Positions 45,872-57,027 are shown, counted from the stretch's first letter. The stretch is 64,000 nt of DNA from Schizochytrium sp. TIO01 (GCA_004764695.1 SMSO01000033.1:2495001-2559000); one strand, 5' to 3'. Notes: a model not told the origin generated them from the sequence alone. Numbers and translations: made by a program.

Positions 45872-46885
45872 ACTGGTTCTGTCAAATAGGTACCTAGGAT
45901 GTATTGTTTGCTTCTCCTTTGCGGTGAGAAAGCAATCAAATTCTAATGACCTCTTCTCTTTTTTGTCAATGCCCCGCATGACTTGTCACATTTGCCCAAC
46001 GTCTATCACACCCTTTTCACTTCATCGTAGATATCTCTAGCTAGGTAGATACTTTTTTTTTCCTACTCCATTAAAAATAATAAAAGAATTACGTCCAGTT
46101 TTGAAGTTATTCATAATCCCAACCCACATACATTTAGTCCTCCTATACATACAATTTGTTGTTGTTTTTGCCGCCGCGAATGGGAGTACGAGTTTGGTTT
46201 GAACCTCTCATTTTTTACATGTACAAAGTTGATCATTTCAAAAGAAAACAAGGCCACCACTTTTTGCCCCTAAATACGACTATCCACATTTGTCCAGAAA
46301 AATGAAAAGTAAAGGTAAGACGACAAGGCACATCTAACAACTTCAAGTGAGGACATGACTCCTTGGCGTTCTGCAAAATAAGTAGTCACGATACTATGAC
46401 ATGGTATCGTATTCGATTTTACCAAGGTATAAAGAACATAGACACGAGTGAATCTCGATCATTGTTTTTAGGTTTTTGAGTATTTAGTTAAAGGGGAGAG
46501 TAGCATGAAGAAGCAGGGTAATGAAAGAGTAACGAGCGGGATCTGGGCTGAATTCTTGTTTAGAAGTAAAGGAGATGATGCTGTCGCATGTGTAAGGATA
46601 TGTTGTCATTCCGCGAGCGCATAATCTCTGCTAGTACCCCGCAACCAGGACTTGCTCAAGATCATTAACAAACAAACAAACAAACAAATAAAGAAAGCCT
46701 ACTAACCGCCGCCGCATTCAGACAAAACGGTGGTCTCTCGGCAATCGCATCTGCTTGCCCATCCGCCCATGAATGTGCGGGCTTCGCAAGATGTTCAAGG
46801 GCCTTGGGCTATCTTGAACAAAGAGAAGATGGATATGGTTTGAGCAGAAGAAACTGGAAAGTTGTCAGTGAAGTAAACAAGATAT
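45872..46885. other. Convergent intergenic region ABC transporter / PDI-like gene
   Basis: About 1 kb of 3' flanking sequence of two convergent genes. AT-rich, with a TAGGTACCTA palindrome at about 45888-45897 and a short (CAAA)n run at 46668-46688. No gene is seen. Confidence 0.45.
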
Positions 46886-47272
46886 TTACTCCATCTGGCC
46901 CTTGATGAAGGTGTCGAAGTCCTCCATGGAGCGGCGGCCCTGGTACTTCTCACCCTCGCCGGATCCGCTCTTGAAGAACTTGAGGGTCGGGTAGCCACGC
47001 ACGCCGTGCTGGTTGCAGAGCTCCTTCTGCTGGGTGCAGTCAACCTTGGCGATGGCGACGTTGTCATCGGCAGAGTACTTGTCGGCGAGCTCCTTCCAGG
47101 TGGGTGCAAGGCGCTTGCAGTGGCCGCACCACGGGGCGTAGAACTTCACGAAGGTGTGCTTGCCGCTGCCGGTGATCTGGTCCTGGGACTTGAGCTCCTC
47201 CTGGGCAGACACCACAGCAACGAGCGCGAGCACGAGCGCGAGCACAGTCATGAGCTTGGCCATCATGGTCAT
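46886..47272 (-). CDS. Small secretory thioredoxin/PDI-domain protein
   Basis: Single-domain disulfide oxidoreductase of the PDI/thioredoxin fold, 128 residues. Seen: an N-terminal signal peptide (hydrophobic LMTVLALVLALVAVVSA, likely cut after A23); the active site APWCGHCKRLAPTW (CxxC C49-C52, the PDI-type CGHC rather than the thioredoxin CGPC); VDCTQQKELCNQHGVRGYPTL with the cis-Pro loop; and a short C-terminus ending GQME with no KDEL/HDEL-type retention signal. Start M at 47272; M at 47266 or 47263 are near alternatives that still leave the signal peptide. The open frame runs further upstream but without another ATG. Predicted to act in the secretory lumen or be exported. Orthology to a named PDI subfamily is unclear. 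Confidence 0.92.
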   Translation of the reverse strand: MTMMAKLMTVLALVLALVAVVSAQEELKSQDQITGSGKHTFVKFYAPWCGHCKRLAPTWKELADKYSADDNVAIAKVDCTQQKELCNQHGVRGYPTLKFFKSGSGEGEKYQGRRSMEDFDTFIKGQME

Positions 47273-50200
47273 CTTGGCTGATACAGAAATATTTAACGAG
47301 CGTACACTCTCAAACAGAACCTGGAAATCCGAGCGGACGAGGCAGCTAAGTACAGCGGCAAGCGGTGGCGAGTGCAGGTGAGTGGATTCGGGTCTGCTGG
47401 AGCGTAGAAGTCGAGTTTCCTCGTCTCCGACTTCCATTCTGTTCTCTCCATATTACCCTTAATAAACTATCTTTTCTCTTTCATTTACATACGAAACTGA
47501 CCCTTTCATCATTTTTGCTGCTGTCTGTCCCACTTTGCTCATACAACCCCTTCTACCCCCCCTTCACTAACCCCCATATTCGACCCCTAGCCCATACTAA
47601 ACTCGTATCACCCAAATAATCGCGCTTCAACGAGGGCCCTTCTAGCACCCCATTTAGCGCAAACAGTAGGAATCTTGCGAAGAGAAAAAGCGAATGGAAA
47701 CGAAGTTGGAGCTGTGAAGAGAGTTGTTGACGATTTACTCGATCAAAACGCCCCGATCTGCGAGGACCGAGGTCCAAAGCCGCCGCAGAGGAGTCCAAAG
47801 TGCGCGGCACCGCCTCGGAAGGGCCGAGCTCCACGTGGAGCGCACGCCCGCGGCGGCTTCTGCTGGCGGGTAAAGCACGAGAAGTCCGATGGCGGTCCTA
47901 ACTGAAAAAGCTTTTATTATTGCGTTTAGTTCCATTTCGTTTAATTTAAAGTTTTATTCATGAAAGATTTATGAAAGTTTTTCTCTTCAAATCATATCAT
48001 CGTTGACAGAAAAACTGTTTTGATAACTAAACTTAATGAGCGTGCCAGACTGGATATCGGGAGAACCTAGGGTTATGCCGGCCTCATAACTTCACTGTAT
48101 GGGTGCGCAGTGTATTAGCCCGGCGCTGGCAGTTTTCCCGAGTAGGGGCCTGGATAGGTTAAAAAGTAGGGGTGTGGGATAGTGGTAGGGGCGAATAGGG
48201 CAAATGGTAGAAGTGCGAGAGACGTGAAAGACGCAAGTGTTAGAGAGTAGGAGGTGGTTAGGGATAATGGTAGAAGTGTGGGAAATGGAGCATATATAAT
48301 AAGTTAATCACGCAGGAGAGATTTGAGGATGTGATCATTGGGATTAGGCTTCTTTGTAAGAACCTACGCGCAGACAGAGATCGCGTTTGGAGATTGTGGA
48401 GACGGGGGATCATGGGGAGTAAAAGGCCTCGGGATTGGAGGTTTGGTCAATAACGCAGAAAGAATCTTGCACATAAGTTAAGCTGCCTTCAAAGGAAAGT
48501 AATGAGTATTGAACCCGGAGGTTGACTCTGGGTTTTACAAATAGGTTATAAAACTAGAACGAATTGGCGGCGGCCTGCATCTGCAAATGCAAGCTTTATA
48601 AAATGATACATTTATACCCAGATGAAGCTTATCCGTGGAAGGATAAAAACAAAAATCGAAGGGATTTGGAAATTAAGGTCTCTCTCGTTACAAAATGCTT
48701 TTTTGGTTCCGAGGGATTGATTCGCCAGAGCTTATGAAACTTTATCAGGCCTAAATGATTGGTGAAATCCGTTTCTCACGTCTTCGTCATAGACATATAG
48801 CAAGGACAGAGTAGACGATGTTTACTTTTTAAACTTTCTAAAACATCTGCGTTGTGATGCGAGTTATATTATCTTTTAAGTCATACAATTTAATACACAC
48901 TGTTGGCACCTTCTTGTGTGATATCAAGCTCTCTACCGCAGAATCGATACTCTCTTTTAAGGTTAATCTTCAGGATTAGCCTTGAAAGAATCGTCTTAGC
49001 ATAGCACACTAATGTAGTGCTTACTTTTCTCTCCTGAGGTTTCGGATGAGGCAGTTGGCGCACAAGGATTAAAAAGTTTTTATATCTACGGGGTTAGTGT
49101 CGCCCGTTTGATTACCGTGCTACAAGGTAACTATCAACATCGATGACTGCTACAGACATCTGTAATTGAAGGAACTTGTGGACACTATATTGCTATGATT
49201 CTTAACGGCCCACTGCAAGGATTGACGACTTACATAGAAGTTTTTATCACTACGCAGCCAGATGCATAGTTGGGAAGTGAAGACAGCCGAGAATTGAAAG
49301 TGGGCGTGCATTCATCGACTAGAATCAAGTATGATGATATCTGAATCAATGGTTGGCAAGACGAGTTAACCTGACCTCTTCAAAATTTGTTGTACAGATC
49401 AACCTGACTTCAGTCTCCTAGTTATAACATAAGCAGTCTATCCAGGGGTTTAATTCCAGAGACAGAAAATCGAAAGTGTTCACATCCAACGTTTATTGAG
49501 TCTTCTTCTTCTCTCGCTTCATCTTCATAGCTAATCCGCAGCTGACCTGATTTATCTCTCAGCAATCTCAGTTCTTCTGTCTTGTAGCTCGCAAGCCTCT
49601 GGACAGTTCTGATCCCAGCAAACAGAGTGCATAGTCCCCAATTCTCCCCAATAACTCATTGCTGCGCACGCATCGTGTAAATTCCCCTTAAGAATGATCC
49701 CAAGAACAGCAACCTCTCCAGATTACCCAAGTAGTTTCATATATTCGAACCAACACCCTCCAGTGAGCTGAGCGATTGATTACCCTTTAACCCAAAGCGT
49801 CTCCCGTGCCTACGCCATTTCTAAACCCGAGTGCGGCCTCTGGGTTTGCTGGATTTTCCCATGGGCCTTTCCAAATTTGGGCACTCCCAACTCGAGTTCC
49901 AATTTCATAACTAACGTACGAACTCCACATTTCTTCACTTTGCCATATCCTAGGATATCCTCGAGTACCGGTCACCGTTCTCTCGTTCCCAGCGTCTTGC
50001 CAAGCTCTTTTGATACCCCGTGGGGACCGTCCGTTTGAAGAAACCTACTTCTCAGGCAGGAATCGCGCCCCTCATGGACGTGCACAGCTTTGCTCAAGAT
50101 ATCAAAGCAGAAATCGAGCTCTACATCGCTGGAGAGACCCTGATGCAAAGGAAAACCGCCCAAGAGGGCCGTTCTCTGCGCGTGCCGGATTAATCGGCGA

Positions 50201-50395
50201 AACATGGGAAGGATAATTTTAAAATGAGAAGGTTCAACAAGCAGCCAGAGATAATGTGAGACGGAGTAAATAAGGAGGTTTACCCGACGCAGCCCAATTT
50301 TCCCAACGACCGAACAAAACCAAAACTGCAAAAAGCACTCTTCGAGGCGTTGGGACTTGCGAGGAGGGAGGTTTAGACGCGTGGAGAAAGTCGCG
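47273..50395. other. Intergenic region PDI-like gene to kinase-like gene
   Basis: The 5' flank of the PDI-like gene is followed by a pyrimidine-rich stretch (47400-47600) and a GC-rich island (about 47735-47895), then an AT tract (47905-47950). From 47.95 to 50.3 kb the sequence is unremarkable, stop-rich and nearly free of microsatellites. No gene or RNA is recognised. Confidence 0.45.
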
Positions 50396-51584
50396 ATGAT
50401 TGTGATCTGCCTGGAGGGATGCCACGGTACGTTTGTGCGGCAGCCGCGACTCTGAAACGCAACGGAAAGAGGAGATGAGCCTCATGATGGAGTCGAGCAG
50501 CCCGTGGTTGGGCCGGGTACTGGCGGTAGTTTGCATATTACGCATAGGCGCTTCGAAGGAAATCAAGACCAACGAAATCGTTGCAGAAGGGAATGATCTG
50601 CTTGCGAAAAGAGCAAAAGGCGCTGGTGGAAAGGAAGCAGAGGCATTGAGCCTGAAGGCTTCGTGACAGGCTCTACCTACTTTCTTGCAGTGGCTACTTA
50701 TCAGATGTTCGTTGGGCAAAGGACAGGGAGACTAACATTGTGAGCTATGTGACAATTCTGAATGGCAAATGCTTGTGTGCTTTAATGGGATACTATGAAT
50801 GTATTGCGGTGTTATAATTGCAGGATGTGGAAAGACTGAACTGTGCAAGCGGTTCGAGACTGAAGGTTTTCGCACCCTCGATGAGGCCTTCCTTGACATG
50901 CCATCGTACGGTATTCATCCGCAGAGTCTTCTGATGGAAACTACCTGGGTGGTGTCGTGGTTCGAGCGTCTGCTCAAGCAGGCAGAGTCCTTCAAGGCAC
51001 GTGGTGAGTCTCATGAACGCGTTGTCTTCTTCGCTGACAGGTCTCCTTTCAGTGCGGTATTCTACTCGAACCATGGCGAGCTTCTCAAGCCCATTATCGA
51101 GAAGCAGATTGAGGAGGTCCGCGAGTTCGCTAATATCTACATTCACAGCGTTCATGTACGTGTGGAGCGTGAGGTTCTTTGGAAGCGTGTCCAAGCACGG
51201 CTCGAACTGGAGCCGGATCGTGCCATTTACAAGGAGGACAAGCGTGAGTGGATGGAGCAGGTAGTCTCTTTCTATGAGAACTTTTCTTGGGACACCGAGA
51301 TCGATAACACGGAAGATGACGTCACCATGAGCTTGCAAAACCTCTTGAGTCGCACAGTCCGCACTATTTGCACCTCGCTGCCGAACCTTGATGTTTGTTT
51401 GCAGGACGCTGCACCTAAGTTGTACAAGCGCTCCCAGGAAACCTTCTTGAACCGTCGTCCCAACTCTGAGACTGATTCGGAGGGATATGTTGATGAAGAC
51501 TTTTGTGCCTCTATCCCTGTAGACACTTCCTCGCGTGTGGGTAGCTCTCGCCGCATCCAGGCGCCCCAATTTGTCTCTCCATGA
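50396..51584 (+). CDS. P-loop kinase related to deoxynucleoside/thymidylate kinases (two exons)
   Basis: Predicted nucleotide-binding kinase-like protein of 263 residues, encoded by exon 1 (50396-50426) and exon 2 (50824-51584). The exon 2 frame alone begins MYCGVIIAGCGKTE and lacks the first Gly of a Walker A. Joining exon 1, MIVICLEGCH plus a split Gly codon, gives a beta-strand and complete P-loop GCHGCGKT (residues 8-15). Splice sites are GT-ACGT donor and TTGCAG acceptor. Further motifs: DEAFLDMP (about 31-38, at the site of the EPV segment of dNKs), FFADRSPFSAVFY (about 79-91, like the DRS/ERS motif of dNKs), and a lid-like Arg-rich VRVEREVLWKRVQAR (122-136). The Ser/Asn-rich C-tail is likely disordered. 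The phosphate acceptor is unknown; a nucleoside kinase is the best guess. Confidence 0.8.
50427..50823 (+). other. Predicted spliceosomal intron, 397 nt, phase 1
   Basis: Starts GTACGT at 50427 and ends ATAATTGCAG at 50823. A CTAAC branch-like sequence lies at about 50732-50736. Retention would break the kinase frame. It is one of only two introns I can argue for in the window and the better supported, because it restores the Walker A motif. Confidence 0.7.
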
Positions 51585-52734
51585 TTGGGACCAAAGCTCC
51601 TTTCATAGAAACTGTTGCGACGAGGACGCACGTTTGGACGCCGTGCCTGAAGAATACTAGCTACCTACTGCCTACTGCCTACCTACCCAATGCTTAGCAT
51701 AGTTGTGTGAGGCTGGTTCTGCTAGGCCAACTCAAGAATGTATACCCCCCCCCCTCTTTTATTCAAACCAATGCCACCCAAGCCAGAAGTACTATTTCGA
51801 CTTCACTCTAACCTCAGGGTAAAATAAAACATTAATCTGAGAGCACATACCTGATGTATATACTTCCTCTTTTTCGTATATTTAACAAGTGTCTGCCTTC
51901 GAAGGAAGCATCTTCAGGACCATCCACACATTTGCTGACTAGAAGCAGAATGCTCAATCATGATTGGATATGCCTGAATCTTGATGTTAATCTGCTTTTG
52001 AGCTAATCCCTTCCACAGGAAATAGTCTCTCTGTACAAAATAATCTCTAATCTCACCATTCAGTACTTTACTGTACTGCATACAGAGGTTATCGAGACTG
52101 GCGTGTCTATCCTCCTGATGTGTTTATTTTTAAGTAGAACATTAAGAAGTACACTAGCATCTGGGTTCACTTTTATTATTCATCAAGATTTATCACTGAT
52201 TTCCCCTTTGAATGCAAATAATGCAAATGCGTGAAGAGTTATTTCCCACCAAAGGAGGCCATAGACAATAGCAGACGATTCTCATGCATGCCAACTCCGA
52301 CATTATCATTCTTCTGGGCCAGTGATTATAGCCCGAAATTTTTCTTCCCAAACTACTCTCAGCATCATCCAGCTCGTTCTTTATCGCATTCATTGCTATC
52401 ATCATGATAAACATTTGTATGTTCTCTCTTCACTCCACATCTTTGAACTAAAATACTATGAATTGGCTAAGGTCTTCAGCATCGTCCCCAATGACCCCTT
52501 CTGATTAAGAGTTAGCTATGGGTCACTAGGAATATCTCCCTACCAGCGAATAGCAGAGAGCGATGAGTGGCATGGAGGCTGTCAGAACTCCATTCCGCAG
52601 AAACCGCGCGAGCAATAAACTACAATGTTGCGCGTGGAGGGGGCACAGCTCTTTCGAGCAGTAAGTAGACACGTTGCGACGGCCTTTCCTTTTTGGCTGG
52701 ATCCTTTGGCTTGAAGAGGCCTCATGGGGCAGCC
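51585..52734. other. Intergenic region kinase-like gene to RCL1
   Basis: The 3' flank of the kinase-like gene includes a TACCTAC-rich tract (51660-51690) and a C-run (about 51746-51755). The rest is AT-leaning with no coding frame of interest. The RCL1 5' flank starts near 52.5 kb. Confidence 0.45.
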
Positions 52735-54038
52735 ATGGCAACAAATTCGGTGGTGGCGAGCGCGAGGCGGTCGCCTTGGCAGACAAATACGCGCTAAATT
52801 GATGCAAGAATGTGAAACTAACGTCGACGGTGAAAACTGGAATCTATTTAACCCAACAGCGTCTTACGGGCTCCATCCTGAGCAACCGCCCGGTGATCAT
52901 CACTAAAATTCGAGAGTTGGATGACAAACCTGGTGTGGCAGACTATGAAGTCTCCTTCATGCGCCTCGTAGACAAAATGACCAACGGTACTTCAATTAGC
53001 ATTAACACTACTGGTACTGGTGTGACGGTTCGTCCGGGATACATTGTTGGTGGCCGCATCGAGCACGAATGCGAGGGTCGTGCCGTGGGATACTTTTTGG
53101 AGGGCATCTTGCCGCTGTGCCTTTTTGCGAAACAAACTGTGGAAATTACTCTTACTGGTGTGACCAACGATGATGTAGATATCTGTGTAGACCTCTTCAG
53201 AGCCGTGACCATCCCGTTGCTGCGTCGTTTCGGACTCGAGCAGCTCCCCACGCTCGAGATTGTTCGCAGAGGTCTTGCGCCTGGAGGCCGTGGTGTAGTC
53301 GTTTTCAGGGCCCCGGTTGCCCGTGAGCTCCGCGCTGTGCAGTTGACAGACCCTGGATTCGTACGCAAAGTTCGAGGCTTGGCATACGCTGTTCGCGTGT
53401 CACCGCAGTTCGCAAACCGCATGGCCACTGAGGCGAGAGGTGTTTTTAACACACTACTGCCTGACGTGTACATTAACACGGACCACACCAAGCTTCGCGA
53501 TGTCGTGCCGGGCTATGGCATGTGCATCTACGCGCAAACCACGACAGGATGCATCCTTGGAACTAAACGGGGTGCCACACGACGATCGCTTCTTGAGGAT
53601 AAGGATAAAAAATCTGATCCCTTTGGCATGGATGACCCTGCTGCTGCGTTCAAGAAGCGAGTAGAGGAGGAAGAAAACGATGACCGCGACGAAGAGAAAC
53701 AACAAAACGCAGACTGGAGGATACCCGGAGTTAAAGCACAGTCGGAGGCTGAGGAGGTTGCAGCAAACGCCGCGCAGCAACTTTTGGAACAGATTGGACA
53801 AGGCGGCTGTGTTGACGCAACGCATCAGTCGCTCTTGTTTATGCTCATGACTCTTTGTCCTGAAGATGTCTCCAAGGTCCGTGTGGGCACCCTTACTCCG
53901 TACTCCATTAGGTTCCTCCGCCTTTTGAAGGAGTTTTTTGGTGTCACCTTCCGCCTTCAGACTGATGAGGAGACCTCCACCACTTTATGCGCCTGTGTTG
54001 GTGTTGGCTACAAGAACTTGGCCCGCAAGGTCACCTAA
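52735..54038 (+). CDS. RCL1: RNA 3'-terminal phosphate cyclase-like protein (RCL1), 5' end tentative
   Basis: SSU-processome factor that works with the GTPase Bms1 in 18S rRNA maturation. The family is homologous to RNA 3'-phosphate cyclase but lacks cyclase activity. Certain coding lies at 52812-54038 (about 408 residues). Seen in that numbering: TGIYLTQQRLTGSILSNRPV (9-28), the family N-terminus; IVRRGLAPGGRG (150-161); YAVRVSPQFANRM (192-204); GGCVDATHQSLL (331-342); and the C-terminal RVGTLTPYSIRFLRLLKEFF (357-376). An Asp sits where cyclases carry the catalytic His, as usual for RCL1. A ~60-residue acidic insertion (about 250-312) makes it longer than the usual ~370. No ATG lies between the in-frame stop at 52800 and the conserved start. 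A 5' exon beginning at ATG 52735 (GCAGCCATGGCA context), with an intron of 56-59 nt ending at 52808, keeps the phase, but the 3' splice site is poor. Confidence 0.88.
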
Positions 54039-54633
54039 TTTTATCACATTTCCAAATAAACTATTTGATCGAGTACATACACGTTTTTTAAATTATTCGA
54101 TTTGGTTCCTAGCAAAATGCGCAGCATCACCGTTGTTCCAAATGCTTTCTCAGCATTTTGCTATGATTAAGCCAGAAAACCCTACTGGTATATCATTTCG
54201 AATCGGTACGCGCACACTGTAGTAAAACACACCAACTTCACTACAGAGTGCGATGTCTGATCGACATAACCTTGGCTGGTGTGATAAGGCAACAGAATCT
54301 CATACTTTGAGAGGAAAAAACGAGAAGGTAATATTTGGGAGTAAAGTGAGTAAATTACTACGGAGAGCCCCTTCATTAAAAAAACTTAAGATGCTTTGCC
54401 TCTAGATGTCAAAAAGCGAATTGTAGTGGAAAAATGTTCGAATCTAAACATGAACGAAATAGCTTGTCATTATAATTGTCGATTAAGTTTGTAAATGATA
54501 TGGAGAAAGGGACAGGGCAATAACAAAAGAATGCAGAGGCAATTCGTTCTTTTGCAGAATATGGTGTAATATCATCAAAAAGCTAAGAAGAACATCATCA
54601 TTACGTTGTGGAGATCAAATCGAATACACAGCT
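54039..54633. other. Convergent intergenic region RCL1 / DMT transporter
   Basis: About 0.6 kb of AT-rich 3' flanking sequence between two convergent genes. No further feature is recognised. Confidence 0.45.
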
Positions 54634-56403
54634 TCAAGGAAGAGTCTTGCGACGCCGGGAAGGGCTCTTACGGGTCCGAGGGCGGTTGACCACAGCCGTA
54701 ACAATGTCAGCAACAGCGGCAGAACCAATGATATTTTCGGCTGCACTCTTAATGCCCTCATAGTCAGTGATCTGCTGCTCTGTGCCAACGAGCGTCATTG
54801 GATCAGGGTGCTCCATGTCATGCAGGATAAGAGCGTCTTCATCCTCTGACTCGGAAATTGTCAATAGAAAGAGTCCGAGTGAGACGATGACACAGGAAAG
54901 AACTTTAATGCGCAAATTACTGATAGCAGATTCACGACCGACGCCAAAAATCTTGAGTGCTCCTAGAGCAAACAAAAGGTTGAGACCCTGAGAAAGGGAG
55001 GCCTCGGCTGCGTGCACGATACTCGCTTGGTAATACCAGCTGTACGCAAACTGACTCAAATAGTAGCCAAAGAGCGTGAGAACCTGACCAAGACTTGAAA
55101 AGAAGATCACACGGCGCGGGATATTCTGCAAGTCGATAAAGCGCTGGCGTAAATTTGGGACAGTGCCATACACAAGGCAAAATACTACTGCGAATCCGCA
55201 CCATGCAATGAAAAAGAACTCGAACTCGAGGTCAGCCGGGAGGATGCCACGGAACTTTTCTTTTTTAGCTGAGCTCTTAAGACTGTAAGACATGACCAAG
55301 TCATAAATTCCGACAGCGAATTCGGAGATGATAATGTTACGCACGTAGGACTGCTTCCAGAAGGAGAGACGCAACATACGCTTCATATCACCATCAAGTG
55401 AAGGGAGAATGCCACCAACGACGATGATAATGTAGCAGAGAAAATCAAAAGGACGGATAAAAGTAGATCCAGTCAACGCAGCTGGTACTGCAGAGCCGAC
55501 CAACATCCATGTACTACTCACTTGAATGAGAGGATTGATAACTGTACTGGGGGCGTTGTCATAGGCCTGCAGGAGGTAAAAGTAGTGGGAGAACATGAGA
55601 ATACCACTAAGGGTCGCGAGCCACCACTCCAAGTCGTCACCGGGCGACCAAATGAATTGAGGTTGAAGATAGCTATGCACAGAGTCGCGCTCCAGTACAT
55701 TTGAGGCCAGATGCGAGGCCTGCTTTGCAAGATGCACGCGCTTGAGCGAAAGCAGGTACATGATGCTACCGGTGGTGATTCCAGCAACGGCACAATCCTG
55801 GATACCATCGAGGTGCTCCTCCTCGTCCTCATCGTCTTCCTTTCCATTGTTGTGAGACTTGTCGTCGATTTCTAAATCTTCATCCTTCTTAATCATCATG
55901 CTTGACTCGGAAGGATCGACGCCGATGTCTATGCTTCCAGTGCGACCCTTTCTGTTTTTCAGGTCTAATGACTCGGAAGAGGAGCTTGGCTTAATCATGC
56001 CGCTGCTATCGCCAGAAGAGATCATATCGCTGCTGGAGTTTTCAAGGTCTCCGACCTTGAATTTTTGAGAGGAATTCCTGTTACGGGCCGAATTGAGCAC
56101 ATTGTCTCCATTTCGCATGCGAAGATTGGTGTCGTTGGTTGTTTCCATGGATTGCGAGTTAGTGCGACGTTTGATGCTAGCCTCGCTTTGAGATGCGAGA
56201 GCAGGGAGATTATCTGCGGAGGACTTATTAGTCATTTTCTCCGCAGATGTCCCGATTGGCACCATTTCGAAGCCAAACTCATCGTCATCGTCTTCCTCTC
56301 CGATACACATATCACAGAAGATATCAGCAACGGCCCAACACAAAGCTGCGCCAAGCGTGGCAATCAGCCACTTGTTCTCATCGTACCACTTAGATTCGTC
56401 CAT
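54634..56403 (-). CDS. DMT-superfamily (EamA-like) multi-pass transporter with long acidic loop
   Basis: Predicted membrane transporter, 589 residues. Ten hydrophobic segments can be read: WLIATLGAALCWAVADIF (about residues 11-28), then after a long loop CAVAGITTGSIMYLLSL, WWLATLSGILMFSHYFYLL, INPLIQVSSTWMLVGSAVPA, FLCYIIIVVGGILPSL, IIISEFAVGIYDLVM, FFFIAWCGFAVVFCLVYG, VIFFSSLGQVLTLFGYYLS, SQGLNLLFALGALKIF and VLSCVIVSLGLFLLTI. This 10-TM pattern in two halves fits the drug/metabolite transporter superfamily. The loop between TM1 and TM2 is about 165 residues, Ser/Asn/Asp/Glu-rich and ends in a run of acids, which is unusual. The C-tail is basic (RKSPSRRRKTLP). The open frame reaches a TTG at 56427; the first ATG is 56403 (MDESKWYDENKW). 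The substrate and membrane are unknown; a nucleotide-sugar or triose-phosphate carrier type cannot be excluded. Confidence 0.82.
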   Translation of the reverse strand: MDESKWYDENKWLIATLGAALCWAVADIFCDMCIGEEDDDDEFGFEMVPIGTSAEKMTNKSSADNLPALASQSEASIKRRTNSQSMETTNDTNLRMRNGDNVLNSARNRNSSQKFKVGDLENSSSDMISSGDSSGMIKPSSSSESLDLKNRKGRTGSIDIGVDPSESSMMIKKDEDLEIDDKSHNNGKEDDEDEEEHLDGIQDCAVAGITTGSIMYLLSLKRVHLAKQASHLASNVLERDSVHSYLQPQFIWSPGDDLEWWLATLSGILMFSHYFYLLQAYDNAPSTVINPLIQVSSTWMLVGSAVPAALTGSTFIRPFDFLCYIIIVVGGILPSLDGDMKRMLRLSFWKQSYVRNIIISEFAVGIYDLVMSYSLKSSAKKEKFRGILPADLEFEFFFIAWCGFAVVFCLVYGTVPNLRQRFIDLQNIPRRVIFFSSLGQVLTLFGYYLSQFAYSWYYQASIVHAAEASLSQGLNLLFALGALKIFGVGRESAISNLRIKVLSCVIVSLGLFLLTISESEDEDALILHDMEHPDPMTLVGTEQQITDYEGIKSAAENIIGSAAVADIVTAVVNRPRTRKSPSRRRKTLP

Positions 56404-57007
56404 CTTGGCCGCTCGCCAAATAAACAAAGGCCGCGTAAATCAGATGTGGTTCACGAAAAAGCTACGCAAACGCGCAATTCAAATAGCAAAACAATCTTCG
56501 AGGAGAAGATGAAGCTCAATGTCAGCTCTGCAGCTTTACCCTGCAAGTATCCTCGGCACCAAACCGTCTTTGCAATATTTATCACCGCACAGAATTCTGG
56601 TTCTCAGGTTTCTCTCCTGAGCTTGCTGTCCGCTGCAGCGTTCTGCACAGCCAACCAAGGTCAATTCAACCCAATATTAAGATCAACGTCAAGGTCACGG
56701 TCACGAAGACAGACCCCTTGCGCGAGGTGGGCGTTGAAGAGATGCAATAGGCAGAGGTAACGCAATAGATGAAGTCGATCGCGGTGCTGGATCCGTACGC
56801 ACCGCACAGGGGCCTCGAGAGCAAGACCAAAGAGTCCCACGGCGCAAAAATGATCGCAGCCGCACACCCGCTCGGCACGCGGCCGGCGAGCAAGATGGAC
56901 GACTGAGTCTGCTGTCGAGGCGGCCCGCGGAGTCGGCGGCGCTGCGGCTCTCGACTCTTTGTTTATTTATATATAACTTTACAAATTTCATTAATTAACT
57001 TATTAAC

Positions 57008-57027
57008 TCATTCATTCATTCATTCAC
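57008..57027. repeat. (TTCA)n short microsatellite
   Basis: Five units. A short (ATATC)n run follows at about 57066-57092. Confidence 0.8.

Noticed and set aside
50460-50525. Alternative 5' exon for the kinase-like gene ending ...VVGPGTGG at a donor GTAGTT (50526)
   Set aside because: It also completes a P-loop (GTGGCGKT), but the frame has a TGA at about 50452 and no ATG before the motif, and the donor is weaker than GTACGT at 50427.
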